DNA from: JAGIBJ01 sp032119795
Lineage (GTDB): Bacteria; Actinomycetota; Thermoleophilia; Solirubrobacterales; Solirubrobacteraceae
Assembly (NCBI GenBank): GCA_032119795.1
Contig: JAUMFO010000008.1
Coordinates: forward strand, 248,001-312,000
Direction of reading: 5' to 3'
Length of the DNA: 64,000 nt
In this document: positions 8,349 to 17,053 of the stretch, piece after piece
How the letters are laid out: the number at the start of each line of letters is the position of its first letter
Numbering within the stretch: the first letter of the stretch is position 1
The notes under the pieces: generated by a model
The model's input: the letters and a program-made list of their open reading frames with translations, nothing else
The model's database searches: none
What the model was told of the DNA's origin: nothing
Program-made: the position numbers and the translations under genes

Positions 8349-8768
8349 CTACGCGATGACCGCGGAGTCGATGTTGGTGAAGACGTGTTCCTTCATGTGG
8401 TCGCGGCCGACGGCCGTGATCACGGTTCGGGAGGGCACGCCAACGACGAAAGCGTTCTGATCGATCAGCACGACGGCCGCCCGCGAGCCCTTGGAAGCGG
8501 CGCGGTCTACGCCCTCGCCAAGTCGCTGCGTGGTGTCTGCATCCATCGTGATTCCGCGACGTTCCAGGCGCTGCAGTGCATGACCGGAGAAGACGACGGG
8601 TTGCGACGCTCGTGCCGGAGCCTGAGCCGCGCTCTCGCGGAGCACCTGCGCAAACTCTGGTCCAGAGCGTTGGTGATCACCGATCCGCGAAGTCCGCGGG
8701 GTAGCCCCGACACCGGGAACACCGGAGGGGCCCGGCGGCATCAGCGCCGGGTTGACGGGAACAGTCAT
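8349..8768 (-). CDS. Flagellar operon protein, flg_new (TIGR02530) family
   Basis: 139 residues. The C-terminal 85 residues carry the family signature: FSGHALQRLERRGITMDADTTQRLGEGVDRAASKGSRAAVVLIDQNAFVVGVPSRTVITAV, ending KEHVFTNIDSAVIA. The first 55 residues are Pro-rich linker. This conserved protein always sits between flgD and flgE in Firmicutes-type clusters, as here (4-bp overlap with flgD). Its exact role in hook or rod assembly is unknown. Confidence 0.9.
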   Translation of the reverse strand: MTVPVNPALMPPGPSGVPGVGATPRTSRIGDHQRSGPEFAQVLRESAAQAPARASQPVVFSGHALQRLERRGITMDADTTQRLGEGVDRAASKGSRAAVVLIDQNAFVVGVPSRTVITAVGRDHMKEHVFTNIDSAVIA

Positions 8769-9196
8769 CGCACCTCGATCAGGGTCGCGGGATCAATGTC
8801 GTCGATGCCGGCGATCGAAAGCAGCGGCCCGGAGGACGTCACTTTGACCTTGTCGACCACGCCGGTCGTGTCGATGCCCTCGCCGTTCTTGTAGGTCACG
8901 GTGTGACCAACGAGCCCGGTGGCGCGCTGCGTGTCGATCGACGACGCCAGCTTGGTGATCTGCGTCGCCATGTTGTTCATCTGCTCGAGCGAGGAGAACT
9001 GGGCGAGCTGCGCGATCTGCGCGGTGGAGTCGGTCGGGTTCATCGGGTCTTGGCTGCGCGCCTGCGCGGCCAAGAGCTTGAGGAACGCGTCCTTGTCCAG
9101 GGCGGCCTGCTGCTCCTTGGTGGAAGCGACCGTCTTCTGGGTCATGCTCGACAGGTCGATCGAGCCGTTGTTGACGTTGTTGATGTTGACTGGCAT
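8765..9196 (-). CDS. flgD: Flagellar hook-capping scaffold FlgD (short form)
   Basis: 143 residues. The N-terminal FlgD region is clear: LDKDAFLKLLAAQARSQDPMNPTDSTAQIAQLAQFSSLEQMNNMATQI. The second half (GLVGHTVTYKNGEGIDTTGVVDKVKVTSSGPLLSIAGI) is the small beta domain. The Fn3-like domain of E. coli FlgD (about 230 residues) is absent, as is common in Gram-positive bacteria. FlgD caps the growing hook. It follows fliK by 19 bp. Confidence 0.93.
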   Translation of the reverse strand: MPVNINNVNNGSIDLSSMTQKTVASTKEQQAALDKDAFLKLLAAQARSQDPMNPTDSTAQIAQLAQFSSLEQMNNMATQITKLASSIDTQRATGLVGHTVTYKNGEGIDTTGVVDKVKVTSSGPLLSIAGIDDIDPATLIEVR

Positions 9197-9215
9197 GGGT
9201 CAGGTTCGATCTGGA

Positions 9216-10862
9216 TCAGGCGCGCAGGTCGATGAGTCGACCGGGGACGAGTGGCACGGGTGCCGGATGCTCGTCGAGCGCGATGTGGAGGGTCTGGTCG
9301 GCGCCATCGTTGGCGGCGCCTGGGTGGCGGCCTGGTGAGGAGCCGAAGCGGCCCCCGTCAAAGAGTCCGCCGGCTTGGCGATCGCCGCGGCCTTGGCCGT
9401 GGTCGCCGGCGAAGCCGGTCTCCAGGCGGGCGAGGTCGATGCCCTGCTGCTGCAGGGAATCCTTGAGGTCTTGGCCGGCACGCTGAAGCGCCGCGGCCGC
9501 CTCGGGGCGCTCGGCGATCAGGCGCGCCGTCACGCCGTCGGGCCCGAAGATCAGCGTCACCTGGATGCCACCGAGCTGCTCGGGAGCCAACGCGATGCGC
9601 GCCGACGAGTTGCCGCGGGTTCGCGACAGCTGCACCAGCGCCTCGATCGCCGCAGACTGCGCGGCCGGAGCGACGACCGAGACGGTCGGCGTAGCTGGCG
9701 CCGCAGCCGTCGAGACGGCGGGAGCGCTCGCCGGGGCAACGGAGAGCGGCGCGGCATCGGCTGGCGCGGCGGCCTGCGTGGCCTGGTCGGCCGCTGCGGC
9801 GGCGCCAAGCTCGGCGGCCGAGGCCGTCTGCGCCCCAGGTTGTGGCTGGCCTTGGCCGGCGCCCGGGTGGTTGGCGCCGGCACCGGTCTGGGCCTGTGCT
9901 GCCGCCTGGATCGCCGCGGCGAGCGGGCTGAGCACTGGCGCAGCATCTGCCGACTCGGCCTGAACCGGAGCCGGCGCCGCGGCCACGGTGGCGGCGGGTG
10001 TGCTTGCGGCGCTGGCGGAGTCAGACGGCGCGGACGCTGCCGATGAGGTGGGCGAGGCCGTCGCGGCCGCGGGCTGCGACGCAGGAGCGGCGACTGCAGG
10101 CGTCGTGCTCGCTGGTGACCGCGCAGGCGTGGAGCCAGCGGCATGCTGCTGCGCGAGCTGATCGGTGGCCTTGGCCACCAGCGCCTGAACGGCCTCCGGG
10201 AGGTCGGCGAGTTTGGTCTCGCCGGACTCGACGCTCGCAAGGAGTTCGGCCACACCTGGTGCGGAGGGATTCACCGGCGCACCAGCGGCAACGGCGGTCG
10301 CCGCCGTTTGCACATCCATCGCCACCTGAGCCACGGCGATGGCCTCGGCCGAAGCAGGCGTCGCCGGTGTCTCGGGTGCCGCAGCAGTGAGGGCCGCTTG
10401 AGCAGCGGCGATGACGGCCGCAGCCAACGTCGGAACTGGCGCCGCCACCTCGCACGCAGCGTCAGGCACGAGGCCTTCCTGCGCGGTACCGGGCTTGTCG
10501 GCGTTCTCAGGCTGGTCGGCCTTGCCAGGCTGGTCGGCCTTGCCAGGCTTGTCGGCCTTGCCAGGCTTGTCGGCCTTTTCAGGCTTGTCGGCCTTTTCAG
10601 CGGTCGCTGGCTTGCCAGCCTGCTCAGGCGCGTCGCCCTTGGCGGCAGCGGCGTGCTCGTCGCGCACGGTGGTGCTCGGCGTGGCAGGGCGGTCGGTGCC
10701 CGGTCGCTTGTTGTCGGTCTGACCTTCCGCAAGTGCGGTCCAGGTCTTGGCGGCGGAGTCCAGCGCGGCGGAGAATCCCGGTGGAGCGTCGGCCTTGGCG
10801 GCCGGTGCTTTCCCTGGGCTCGCCACCGCCGGTGGCCCGGCAGTGAGTGAGTCGATTGGCAT
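9216..10862 (-). CDS. fliK: Flagellar hook-length control protein FliK
   Basis: 548 residues. The C-terminal Flg_hook domain is at about residues 410-500 (RIALAPEQLGGIQVTLIFGPDGVTARLIAERPEAAAALQRAGQDLKDSLQQQGIDLARLETGF). The rest is a long, low-complexity Ala/Pro/Thr region expected of the secreted ruler. Near residues 85-125 there are six tandem hexapeptides of the type G/E-K-A-D-K/Q-P encoded by an 18-bp DNA repeat (10492-10599). FliK measures hook length and switches the export gate through FlhB. A second Flg_hook-like gene is at 26312-27001. Confidence 0.88.
   Translation of the reverse strand: MPIDSLTAGPPAVASPGKAPAAKADAPPGFSAALDSAAKTWTALAEGQTDNKRPGTDRPATPSTTVRDEHAAAAKGDAPEQAGKPATAEKADKPEKADKPGKADKPGKADQPGKADQPENADKPGTAQEGLVPDAACEVAAPVPTLAAAVIAAAQAALTAAAPETPATPASAEAIAVAQVAMDVQTAATAVAAGAPVNPSAPGVAELLASVESGETKLADLPEAVQALVAKATDQLAQQHAAGSTPARSPASTTPAVAAPASQPAAATASPTSSAASAPSDSASAASTPAATVAAAPAPVQAESADAAPVLSPLAAAIQAAAQAQTGAGANHPGAGQGQPQPGAQTASAAELGAAAAADQATQAAAPADAAPLSVAPASAPAVSTAAAPATPTVSVVAPAAQSAAIEALVQLSRTRGNSSARIALAPEQLGGIQVTLIFGPDGVTARLIAERPEAAAALQRAGQDLKDSLQQQGIDLARLETGFAGDHGQGRGDRQAGGLFDGGRFGSSPGRHPGAANDGADQTLHIALDEHPAPVPLVPGRLIDLRA
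10492..10599. repeat. Six tandem 18-bp repeats inside fliK
   Basis: Six consecutive 18-bp units of the form GGCTKGTCGGCSTTNYCA (plus strand) at 10492, 10510, 10528, 10546, 10564 and 10582. They encode the hexapeptide repeat K-A-D-K/Q-P-G/E on the minus strand. Units 2 and 3 are identical, as are units 5 and 6. In-frame repeat units allow length change without frameshift. Confidence 0.85.
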
Positions 10863-10867
10863 CTTGG

Positions 10868-11566
10868 TTATGTGGTCGGATATCCGAGCGAAGAACTCGA
10901 CCCGTATCCGGCCGAAGTGGACGACGTATTGAGGGGGAGGTTGGATGAGGGCACCGTTGCCGCGCCAAGTGCTGATGCCGGGCTCGCGGTCGCTGCGCCA
11001 GGGGCCAGCGCCGTGGTCGTGAAGCCGTCGCGGTTGGCGAGCACCTTCTCCACGTACGCCTTCGTCTCGGCGTAGGGCGGAATGCCACCGAAGCGCGTCA
11101 CGGCGCCCGGTCCTGCGTTGTAGGCGGCCAGCGCGAGGCGCTCATCGCCGCCGAACTGGTCGAGCATCTGCTTGAGGTACTTCGCACCGCCGTCGAGCGC
11201 CTGAATCGGGTCGGTGGCGTCGGTCACGCCGAGCGACCGAGCTGTGGCGGGCATCAGCTGCGTGAGGCCCTTGGCGCCCGCCGAGCTGGTGGCATTGGGA
11301 TTGAAGCCCGACTCCTGCTTCACCAAGCCGGCGAGCAGCGCGGGGTCGATCCCGTGCTTGGCCGCAGCGGCGTTGATCTCGCTGGCATAGGGCACCCCCG
11401 ACACGCTCGCGCCGGTGTTGGCCACCGCCTGGGTGCCGCCGGTCGCCTGTGCGGCGTCGAGCGCCTGCTGGAAGCTGGCCGTCGGCTGCGGACCCACGCC
11501 CATGGCGGCCGCCATCCGCTGGATCGCTGCGACGCGCGCAACCGCGTCTCCCGCCGCGACGTTCAC
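10868..11566 (-). CDS. SLT-type lytic transglycosylase of the flagellar operon
   Basis: 232 residues. The soluble lytic transglycosylase domain spans about residues 58-165: INAAAAKHGIDPALLAGLVKQESGFNPNATSSAGAKGLTQLMPATARSLGV, with the catalytic Glu in KQESGF, then LALAAYNAGPGAV and YAETKAYVEKVL. No cleavable signal is obvious, so export through the flagellar apparatus is likely, as for the muramidase domain of FlgJ. Here the rod-binding half of FlgJ is a separate gene (28688-29074). The tail is Ser/Gly/Ala-rich. It overlaps fliJ by 4 bp. It should open the peptidoglycan for rod passage. Confidence 0.9.
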   Translation of the reverse strand: MNVAAGDAVARVAAIQRMAAAMGVGPQPTASFQQALDAAQATGGTQAVANTGASVSGVPYASEINAAAAKHGIDPALLAGLVKQESGFNPNATSSAGAKGLTQLMPATARSLGVTDATDPIQALDGGAKYLKQMLDQFGGDERLALAAYNAGPGAVTRFGGIPPYAETKAYVEKVLANRDGFTTTALAPGAATASPASALGAATVPSSNLPLNTSSTSAGYGSSSSLGYPTT

Positions 11567-12027
11567 GCCTGGCTCCGGTGCCGTTTGCGGCCATGGTGCT
11601 GGCGCAACGCGATCTCGTCGGCCTCGGCCGCGTCGCGGCGCTCGGCATCGGCGCGGTGCTGGGCAGCCTTGGTGTCCTTGAGACGGTCGAGCGTCGCGCG
11701 GCGCTGGTGGGCTTCCACGAGCGCGCCACGGCTGAGCGTGACCTCGCCCTCGGCCTCCTCCAGCTGCTGACCGGCGGCCAGGCGGTGGCGCTCCAGCCGC
11801 TCGCGCCAGCGCTGCTGGGCGGCGATCTGGTCGATCGTCATCGGCGTCGAGGCGGCCATGCGCGCGGCAGCGTCGGCCGCAGCGACGAGGTCCTGCGCGG
11901 CGCGCAGCTGGTCGCGGCCCTGGCTGCGTAGCGCCATGGTCTCGGCGAGCTGCTCCTTGGCCTTCTGCTCGGCACCCTCGCGGATGTCGAGCACGGGCTG
12001 AAGTCTGAACTTGAAATCACGGGCCAT
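11563..12027 (-). CDS. fliJ: Flagellar export chaperone FliJ
   Basis: 154 residues, nearly all coiled coil. The start DFKFRLQPVLDIREGAEQKAKEQLAE is the typical FliJ N-terminus, followed by heptads rich in Ala, Glu and Arg, and a basic C-terminus. FliJ forms the stalk of the FliI ATPase ring and cycles export chaperones. It lies directly after fliI (2-bp gap) as in most flagellar operons. Confidence 0.92.
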   Translation of the reverse strand: MARDFKFRLQPVLDIREGAEQKAKEQLAETMALRSQGRDQLRAAQDLVAAADAAARMAASTPMTIDQIAAQQRWRERLERHRLAAGQQLEEAEGEVTLSRGALVEAHQRRATLDRLKDTKAAQHRADAERRDAAEADEIALRQHHGRKRHRSQA

Positions 12028-12029
12028 GA

Positions 12030-13523
12030 CTAAAAATCACCTCCGAGGTCGAAGCTGGGGATGGCGGACTCGCCGGCCGCACCCGAGGAGGCGGGCGGCC
12101 ACGTCTCGCCGGGCAGGTTCACGTCGTCCATCACCGGGGTCGGTGCGACGTAGGGCTGGTAGCCAGCGTCGTCTTCGACGAGCGCCATGAGGCGGGCATC
12201 GGCGTCGGCCAGGCCGCTTGGTTCAACGGAGCGCTGCTTGAGGAAGCGATCGATCTCCGGCTTGAGCGCGATCGCGCGGTCGACGACCGGGTTGGAGCCG
12301 TGTTCGTAGGCGCCGATCGAGATGAGGTCCTTCTGGTCGCGGTAGGCGGCCATCAGCTCGCGCACGCGCTGACCGGCCTCCTTCACGTCGTCCGGCGCGA
12401 TCTCGCTGACGAGCCTGCTGACGGACTGCAGCACGTCGATCGCCGGGTAGTGCCCCTGGTGGGCCAGGTCGCGGGTCAACACGATGTGACCGTCGAGGAT
12501 CGAGCGCACAGCGTCGGCGATCGGCTCATTCATGTCGTCGCCGTCGACGAGCACGGTGTAGAGGCCGGTGATGGAGCCCACGTCGCTGGTGCCCGAGCGC
12601 TCGAGCAGGCGCGGAAGCATCGCGAAGACCGACGGCGTATAGCCGCGGGTTGCCGGCGGCTCACCGATCGCGAGGCCGACCTCGCGCTGTGCCATCGCAA
12701 AGCGGGTGACGGAGTCCATCATCAGGACGACGTTCTTGCCCTGGTCGCGGAAGTGCTCGGCGATCGCAGTGGCGGTCAGTGCAGCCTTGATGCGCACGAG
12801 GGCGGGCTGGTCGCCGGTGGCGACCACCACGACGGAGCGCTCGATGGCGTCGCCGAGGTCACGCTCGATGAACTCGCGCACCTCACGGCCACGCTCGCCA
12901 ACGAGGCAGAGCACGTTGACGTCGGCCGTGGTCGACCGGGCGATCATGCCCATAAGGGATGACTTCCCGACGCCCGATCCGGCGAAGATGCCGAGTCGCT
13001 GACCCTGGCCGCACGGCACGAGCGTGTCGAGGGCGCGCACGCCGAGCGTGATGCGATCCTCGATGCGCTGGCGCGTCATCGCGTTCGGCGGAGACGCCTC
13101 GATCGGGCGGCGCTTGGCGGCGGGCGGCGCCATGCCGTCGAGCGGTTTGCCGAGCCCGTCGACGACGGTCCCGAGGAGTTCGTCACTGCAGGCGACGTCG
13201 AGGTGGTGACCGGTCGGAGTCACGACGTGCCCCGGGGCGATACCGCGCAGCTCGGCGAGCGGCATCAGCAGGGTGCGGCCAGAGCGGAAGCCCACGACCT
13301 CAGCCGGAACGGGCGCCTCGTGGCGGCCGGTCTCCAGCTCGCAAAGCTCGCCGATCTCGGCCTCCAGGCCGGTGGCTTCGACGATCAAACCGATGACGTC
13401 GACGACCTTGCCGCGCGGACGGTGCAGGTCGGCGCGGGCGACCCGCTGTGCGGCCATGTCCAGGCGGTCAATGACGTCCTGGGCGCGCTCCGACAACTCA
13501 GTGCTGAGGGGCTCAGCGAGCAA
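12030..13523 (-). CDS. fliI: Flagellum-specific ATPase FliI
   Basis: 497 residues if read from TTG 13523, chosen because it overlaps the fliH stop by 11 bp. A much longer frame exists but lies inside fliH; an internal ATG (MAAQRV) at about residue 23 is also possible. F1-like domains are intact: Walker A (GIFAGSGVGKSS), Walker B (NVVLMMDSVTRFAMAQRE) and the GEPPATRGYTPSVFAMLPRLLERSG block. The C-terminal 60 residues form an extra Pro/acid-rich tail. FliI energises export of flagellar subunits with FliH and FliJ, encoded on either side. Confidence 0.93.
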   Translation of the reverse strand: MLAEPLSTELSERAQDVIDRLDMAAQRVARADLHRPRGKVVDVIGLIVEATGLEAEIGELCELETGRHEAPVPAEVVGFRSGRTLLMPLAELRGIAPGHVVTPTGHHLDVACSDELLGTVVDGLGKPLDGMAPPAAKRRPIEASPPNAMTRQRIEDRITLGVRALDTLVPCGQGQRLGIFAGSGVGKSSLMGMIARSTTADVNVLCLVGERGREVREFIERDLGDAIERSVVVVATGDQPALVRIKAALTATAIAEHFRDQGKNVVLMMDSVTRFAMAQREVGLAIGEPPATRGYTPSVFAMLPRLLERSGTSDVGSITGLYTVLVDGDDMNEPIADAVRSILDGHIVLTRDLAHQGHYPAIDVLQSVSRLVSEIAPDDVKEAGQRVRELMAAYRDQKDLISIGAYEHGSNPVVDRAIALKPEIDRFLKQRSVEPSGLADADARLMALVEDDAGYQPYVAPTPVMDDVNLPGETWPPASSGAAGESAIPSFDLGGDF

Positions 13524-14103
13524 GGCACTCTCGCACGACGTCGCCGAGCTGAGCCATACGCGTGTCGAGGCGAGCGTCGACATCACCCTTGGGCGTCTGC
13601 ACGATCACGCTGCCGGGGGTGACGCGACGCTCGGCCTGCACGTCGAGCGACTCGATGCCGCCGAGCTGCTCCACCATCTCCGGGACCAGCCCCCGCATGT
13701 GGTCGAGATCGGCCGGGTTCACAAGCATGATCACGTGGTCGCGCTCGATCAGTCGCCGAAGCGCGCCGCGGGCGGCGTTCTCGATGAGTTCGGGCTTGAT
13801 CTCGAGTGCGGCACCGACAACCTGCTCGGCGCAGGCGAGCGCGAGCGAGACCGCCGCGGGCTCGACGGCGTCGCAGAGCGCGTCGCGCTTGCTGACCATC
13901 TCCGCGGCCGCCGACTGCATCGCGGCCAGCGCGCTGGCGAACTGTGCCTGAACCTCAGCTTGAGCCTGAGCGATGCCGGCGGCATAGCCTTCCTGGACCG
14001 CCGCCGCACGGGCGCTGGCCAGCTCAGCCTGAGCGTCGACGGGCGACATCGGCACAACCGGGCGCAGCGGCTCGAGCGTCGGAAGTTGGAACGCCTGACT
14101 CAC
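13513..14103 (-). CDS. fliH: Flagellar assembly protein FliH
   Basis: 196 residues. A Pro-rich N-terminus is followed by a helical A/Q-rich region (AASARAAAVQEGYAAGIAQAQAEVQAQF) with the small-x-x-x-small spacing of FliH, then the V-ATPase E-like C-terminal domain (ALACAEQVVGAALEIKPELIENAARGAL, VNPADLDHM, VTPGSVIVQTPKGDVDARLDTRMAQL). It regulates FliI and docks it to the C-ring. It overlaps fliG by 4 bp and fliI by about 11 bp, so translation is coupled. Confidence 0.92.
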   Translation of the reverse strand: MSQAFQLPTLEPLRPVVPMSPVDAQAELASARAAAVQEGYAAGIAQAQAEVQAQFASALAAMQSAAAEMVSKRDALCDAVEPAAVSLALACAEQVVGAALEIKPELIENAARGALRRLIERDHVIMLVNPADLDHMRGLVPEMVEQLGGIESLDVQAERRVTPGSVIVQTPKGDVDARLDTRMAQLGDVVRECLAR

Positions 14104-15194
14104 AGCAGCTCCTCCGGTTCGTCACCCGGTCCGGCGTCATCGCCGCCGGGGAGTTCGATCGAGCCGGCCTCTTCGAGCGCACGGATCGCTGCGACCACCT
14201 TGGTCTGGGCCTCTTCGACGACCGCCCGCTTGACCGGCGTCTGCATCCCCATCTCCTCGCGCAGCGTCTCGCCGGCGCGCTGCGACATGTTCGAGATGAC
14301 GCGCTCCATGAGCTCGTCGGCGACGCCGCGCAGCGCCATGACGAGGTCCTTGGCGTCGATGTCTCGCAGGACGAGCTGAAGATCCTTGTCGGAGAGCTTG
14401 GGGAGATCCTCGAAGGTGAACATCTTCGCCCGGACGGCCTCAGCCAGCTCGGGGTCGACCGACTCCAGGCCACCAAGGACCTGGCGCTCGGTGGCGCGCC
14501 CAGCACCCTGCAGGATCGACGCCAGGATGTCGACGCCCGACGGCGGAGCCTCGCCCTTCTCGTCGGTGGCACCCGAGGCTGCCGCCTTCTCGCGCAGCCC
14601 CGTGTCGATGTCCATCAGCACGCGCGGCTCCACGGGAACCATCGTGGCGAGGCGATGGGCGACGTCGGCCTGCAGGCGGGCTTCCATGCCGTCGAGGACG
14701 GCACCGGCCATCGAGGCCTTCAAGTTCACGACGACCAGGGCGGTGGTCTGAGCGGCCTCGCCCTCGAGCAGGCCGATGATCTCCTCGGCAGCCATCGACC
14801 GCATGAAGTCGAACGGCTTGCGCTCTCCACCCATGAACTGGGCGATCAGCTCGTCGGCGCGCTCGGCACCGACGACCCGCTCGAGCACGTCGCGCGTGAA
14901 GGTGATGCCACCCTGCGGGGCGTCGGCCGGCCCGGTCTCAGCGATAAGGTCGTCGCAGACGGCGTCGAGCAGCGCCTGATCGACGACGCCCATCTTTGCG
15001 ATCTCAGCGGAGAGGGCCTCGGCCTGAGCCTCCGGCAGGTGACGCAGCACCTCGGCGGCGTGCTCGGCGCCGAGGGCGACGAGCGCGATCGCCGCCTTGC
15101 TTGGCCCAGCCGGAGCGGCTGGCAGATGCTCACCGGAGAGAACAGCCTCGGTGCCGTAGCCGGTCGTGGCGACGACGCTCAGCGGCTGGCTCAT
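14100..15194 (-). CDS. fliG: Flagellar motor switch protein FliG
   Basis: 364 residues with the three FliG regions. N-terminal: KAAIALVALGAEHAAEVLRHLPEAQAEAL. Middle: GVDILASILQGAGRATERQVLGGLESVDPELAEAVRAKMFTFEDLPKLSDKDLQLVLRDID. C-terminal: KDLVMALRGVADELMERVISNMSQRAGETLREEMGMQTPVKRAVVEEAQTKVVAAIRALEEAGSIELP. The charged torque helix is conserved. It links the MS-ring (FliF) to FliM/FliN and receives torque from MotA. It overlaps fliF by 4 bp. Confidence 0.95.
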   Translation of the reverse strand: MSQPLSVVATTGYGTEAVLSGEHLPAAPAGPSKAAIALVALGAEHAAEVLRHLPEAQAEALSAEIAKMGVVDQALLDAVCDDLIAETGPADAPQGGITFTRDVLERVVGAERADELIAQFMGGERKPFDFMRSMAAEEIIGLLEGEAAQTTALVVVNLKASMAGAVLDGMEARLQADVAHRLATMVPVEPRVLMDIDTGLREKAAASGATDEKGEAPPSGVDILASILQGAGRATERQVLGGLESVDPELAEAVRAKMFTFEDLPKLSDKDLQLVLRDIDAKDLVMALRGVADELMERVISNMSQRAGETLREEMGMQTPVKRAVVEEAQTKVVAAIRALEEAGSIELPGGDDAGPGDEPEELL

Positions 15195-16717
15195 GAGGGC
15201 TGGTCCTCAGTCATCCACTGGCGCAGCTGGCGAGCCAGGCGCTCGGGATCCTGTGCCGCGACGGCCGCAAGCTGATCGCGGGAGGAGCCGGAGGCCAGGG
15301 CGCCCTGCTCGTTCTTGCCCGAATTCTCACCCGACTCCAGCGCAGCCACCAGCTCGGAGAGCGGGCGGGGCTGCTCGATCTCACTGAGCCAACGCGGCTC
15401 GGCCAGATCGGCCGTATCGCGGCGGCGCAGCGAACGGGACGCGAGGAAGAGGAAGACGAGTGCAGCGAGGCCGGCCAGCACGTACTTGAGCACACCCAGG
15501 ACGCCGGTCGGCGTGATCGGCAGCGGCGTCTTGGCGGCCGGCGTGTCGGCAAACTTGAAGCGGGTGGTGGTGATCGAGTCACCGCGCTGCGGGTCCAGGC
15601 CGGCGGCAGCGCTGACCATCTGCTCGACGTCGGAGTCGATCGGCGCGCCGTTCTTGTCGTTGACCATCAACGCGATCTGCATCTTGTTCACCGCGCCCGG
15701 GGCGACCTTCGTCTTCGTCACGGTCTTGCCGACGCCGAAGGTCGTCTTCTTGATCGTGTGGTCGTAGTTGGAGCCGGCGCCGGCAGCCGCGGCGGTCGAG
15801 CCGTCGATGTTCGCCGCGGTACCAGCGGTGCCGCCGCCCGGAGCCTCGCCCTCGAGCTTCTCGACGTCCTCGTTGGCTTCCAGTGGCGTGCCTTTGGCCG
15901 CGTACTCGAGTTGCTCTTTGCTGGCCTGATCCATGTTGAGATCGGCAGCAACCTGGACGCGCGCAGCGTCGGGGCCGAGCGTGCGGGCGAGCATGTTGTT
16001 GATGTTGCTCTCCATCTGCGCGGCGTACTTCGCCTGCGCCGCGATCTTCGAGGCGCCCGAGCCGCCGCCCGAGTCGCCGTTGGGCCAGAGCATCTGGCCG
16101 TTGCCGTCGGTGATCGTCACGTTGTCGGTCTTCAGGCCGCTCACGCTCGACGACACGAGGCTCGCGATGCCGCGCACCTGGCCGGCGTCCATTGCCGTGC
16201 CACTGCTGAGCAGCACGGCGGCGGTCGCCGGCGTTGCCTCGCTGGAGAAGAGCTTGTCTTCGGGGAGCGTCAGCTGCACCTCTGCCCCGCCGACGCCGTC
16301 GATGGCGCCGACCGTCTGAGCGATCTCGCCCTCGAGTGCGCGCTGGTAGGTGACGCGCTGCTGGAAGTCGGAGGCGCCAAGCTTCTGCTCGTCGAGCAGT
16401 TCAAAGCCAGGCTTGTCTGCGTTTGAGCCGCTCACGCCTGCGGTGGCGAGGGCCACGCGGGCATCGGCCACCTGCGACTTCTCGACGGCGAGCGAGGTAC
16501 CCGCATCGCGAAGTTCGTAGGAGACGCCGCGATCGGCGAGCGCCGTGGTGATCTTGTCGGACTCGCCGGGCTGCACACCAGACATGACCGTCACGTAGCT
16601 CGGCGCCGTCGCCAGCTTGAGCAGGAAGAACAGGACGAGCACGACACCCAGCGCTGCGGCACCGAGACCGATGCGCGCGCGGGGCGTGAGCTCCTTGAAG
16701 ATCGCTTGGAAGTTCAT
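15191..16717 (-). CDS. fliF: Flagellar MS-ring protein FliF
   Basis: 508 residues. There is a first membrane helix near residues 18-38 (LGAAALGVVLVLFFLLKLAT). Ring-building domains follow (VMSGVQPGESDKITTALADRGVSYELRD, ASDFQQRVTYQRALEGEIAQTV, VQLTLPEDKLFSSEATPATAAVLL). The second helix is at about residues 410-430 (LKYVLAGLAALVFLFLASRSL). The cytoplasmic tail includes the FliG-binding end QLAAVAAQDPERLARQLRQWMTED. A Gly/Ala-rich insert sits in the periplasmic loop (about residues 270-320). FliF is the platform of the basal body. Confidence 0.95.
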   Translation of the reverse strand: MNFQAIFKELTPRARIGLGAAALGVVLVLFFLLKLATAPSYVTVMSGVQPGESDKITTALADRGVSYELRDAGTSLAVEKSQVADARVALATAGVSGSNADKPGFELLDEQKLGASDFQQRVTYQRALEGEIAQTVGAIDGVGGAEVQLTLPEDKLFSSEATPATAAVLLSSGTAMDAGQVRGIASLVSSSVSGLKTDNVTITDGNGQMLWPNGDSGGGSGASKIAAQAKYAAQMESNINNMLARTLGPDAARVQVAADLNMDQASKEQLEYAAKGTPLEANEDVEKLEGEAPGGGTAGTAANIDGSTAAAAGAGSNYDHTIKKTTFGVGKTVTKTKVAPGAVNKMQIALMVNDKNGAPIDSDVEQMVSAAAGLDPQRGDSITTTRFKFADTPAAKTPLPITPTGVLGVLKYVLAGLAALVFLFLASRSLRRRDTADLAEPRWLSEIEQPRPLSELVAALESGENSGKNEQGALASGSSRDQLAAVAAQDPERLARQLRQWMTEDQPS

Positions 16718-16738
16718 CTCTCTGTTTCCGGCCCGGGC

Positions 16739-17053
16739 CTAGACCTGGGTCCGCATGAGCTCTTGGATCACTTCGACGCCCTTGTTGCGCATCGTCGTGG
16801 CCATCTGCATCGAGAGCTGGGCCTTCTCGACGGCCATGACGACCTCCGCCGGATCCTGCGCCTGCCCGGTGGCGAGCAGCTGAGACTGGGTGGCCGCCTC
16901 GGACTGCGTCGTCGCGAGCTGCTGGAGGCTGTTGCCGAGCATCCCGGCGAAGCCGGAGCTCTGCGCGTCGCCGGCCGGCGCGGCCGACCCGACGGAGCCG
17001 ATGCCCCACTCGGGGCCGGTCGTCGCGAAGGACGAATCGATCGGAATGCTCAT
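16739..17053 (-). CDS. fliE: Flagellar hook-basal body protein FliE
   Basis: 104 residues, the normal FliE length. The C-terminal half is diagnostic: GFAGMLGNSLQQLATTQSEAATQSQLLATGQAQDPAEVVMAVEKAQLSMQMATTMRNKGVEVIQELMRTQV. FliE joins the MS-ring to the rod. It overlaps flgC by 4 bp and is 21 bp from fliF, the standard flgB-flgC-fliE-fliF order. Confidence 0.95.
   Translation of the reverse strand: MSIPIDSSFATTGPEWGIGSVGSAAPAGDAQSSGFAGMLGNSLQQLATTQSEAATQSQLLATGQAQDPAEVVMAVEKAQLSMQMATTMRNKGVEVIQELMRTQV

Noticed and set aside
12030..13586. Longer fliI reading frame starting inside fliH
   Set aside because: The extra residues are the fliH region read in another frame; the TTG at 13523 or the internal ATG fits FliI length and operon overlap better.
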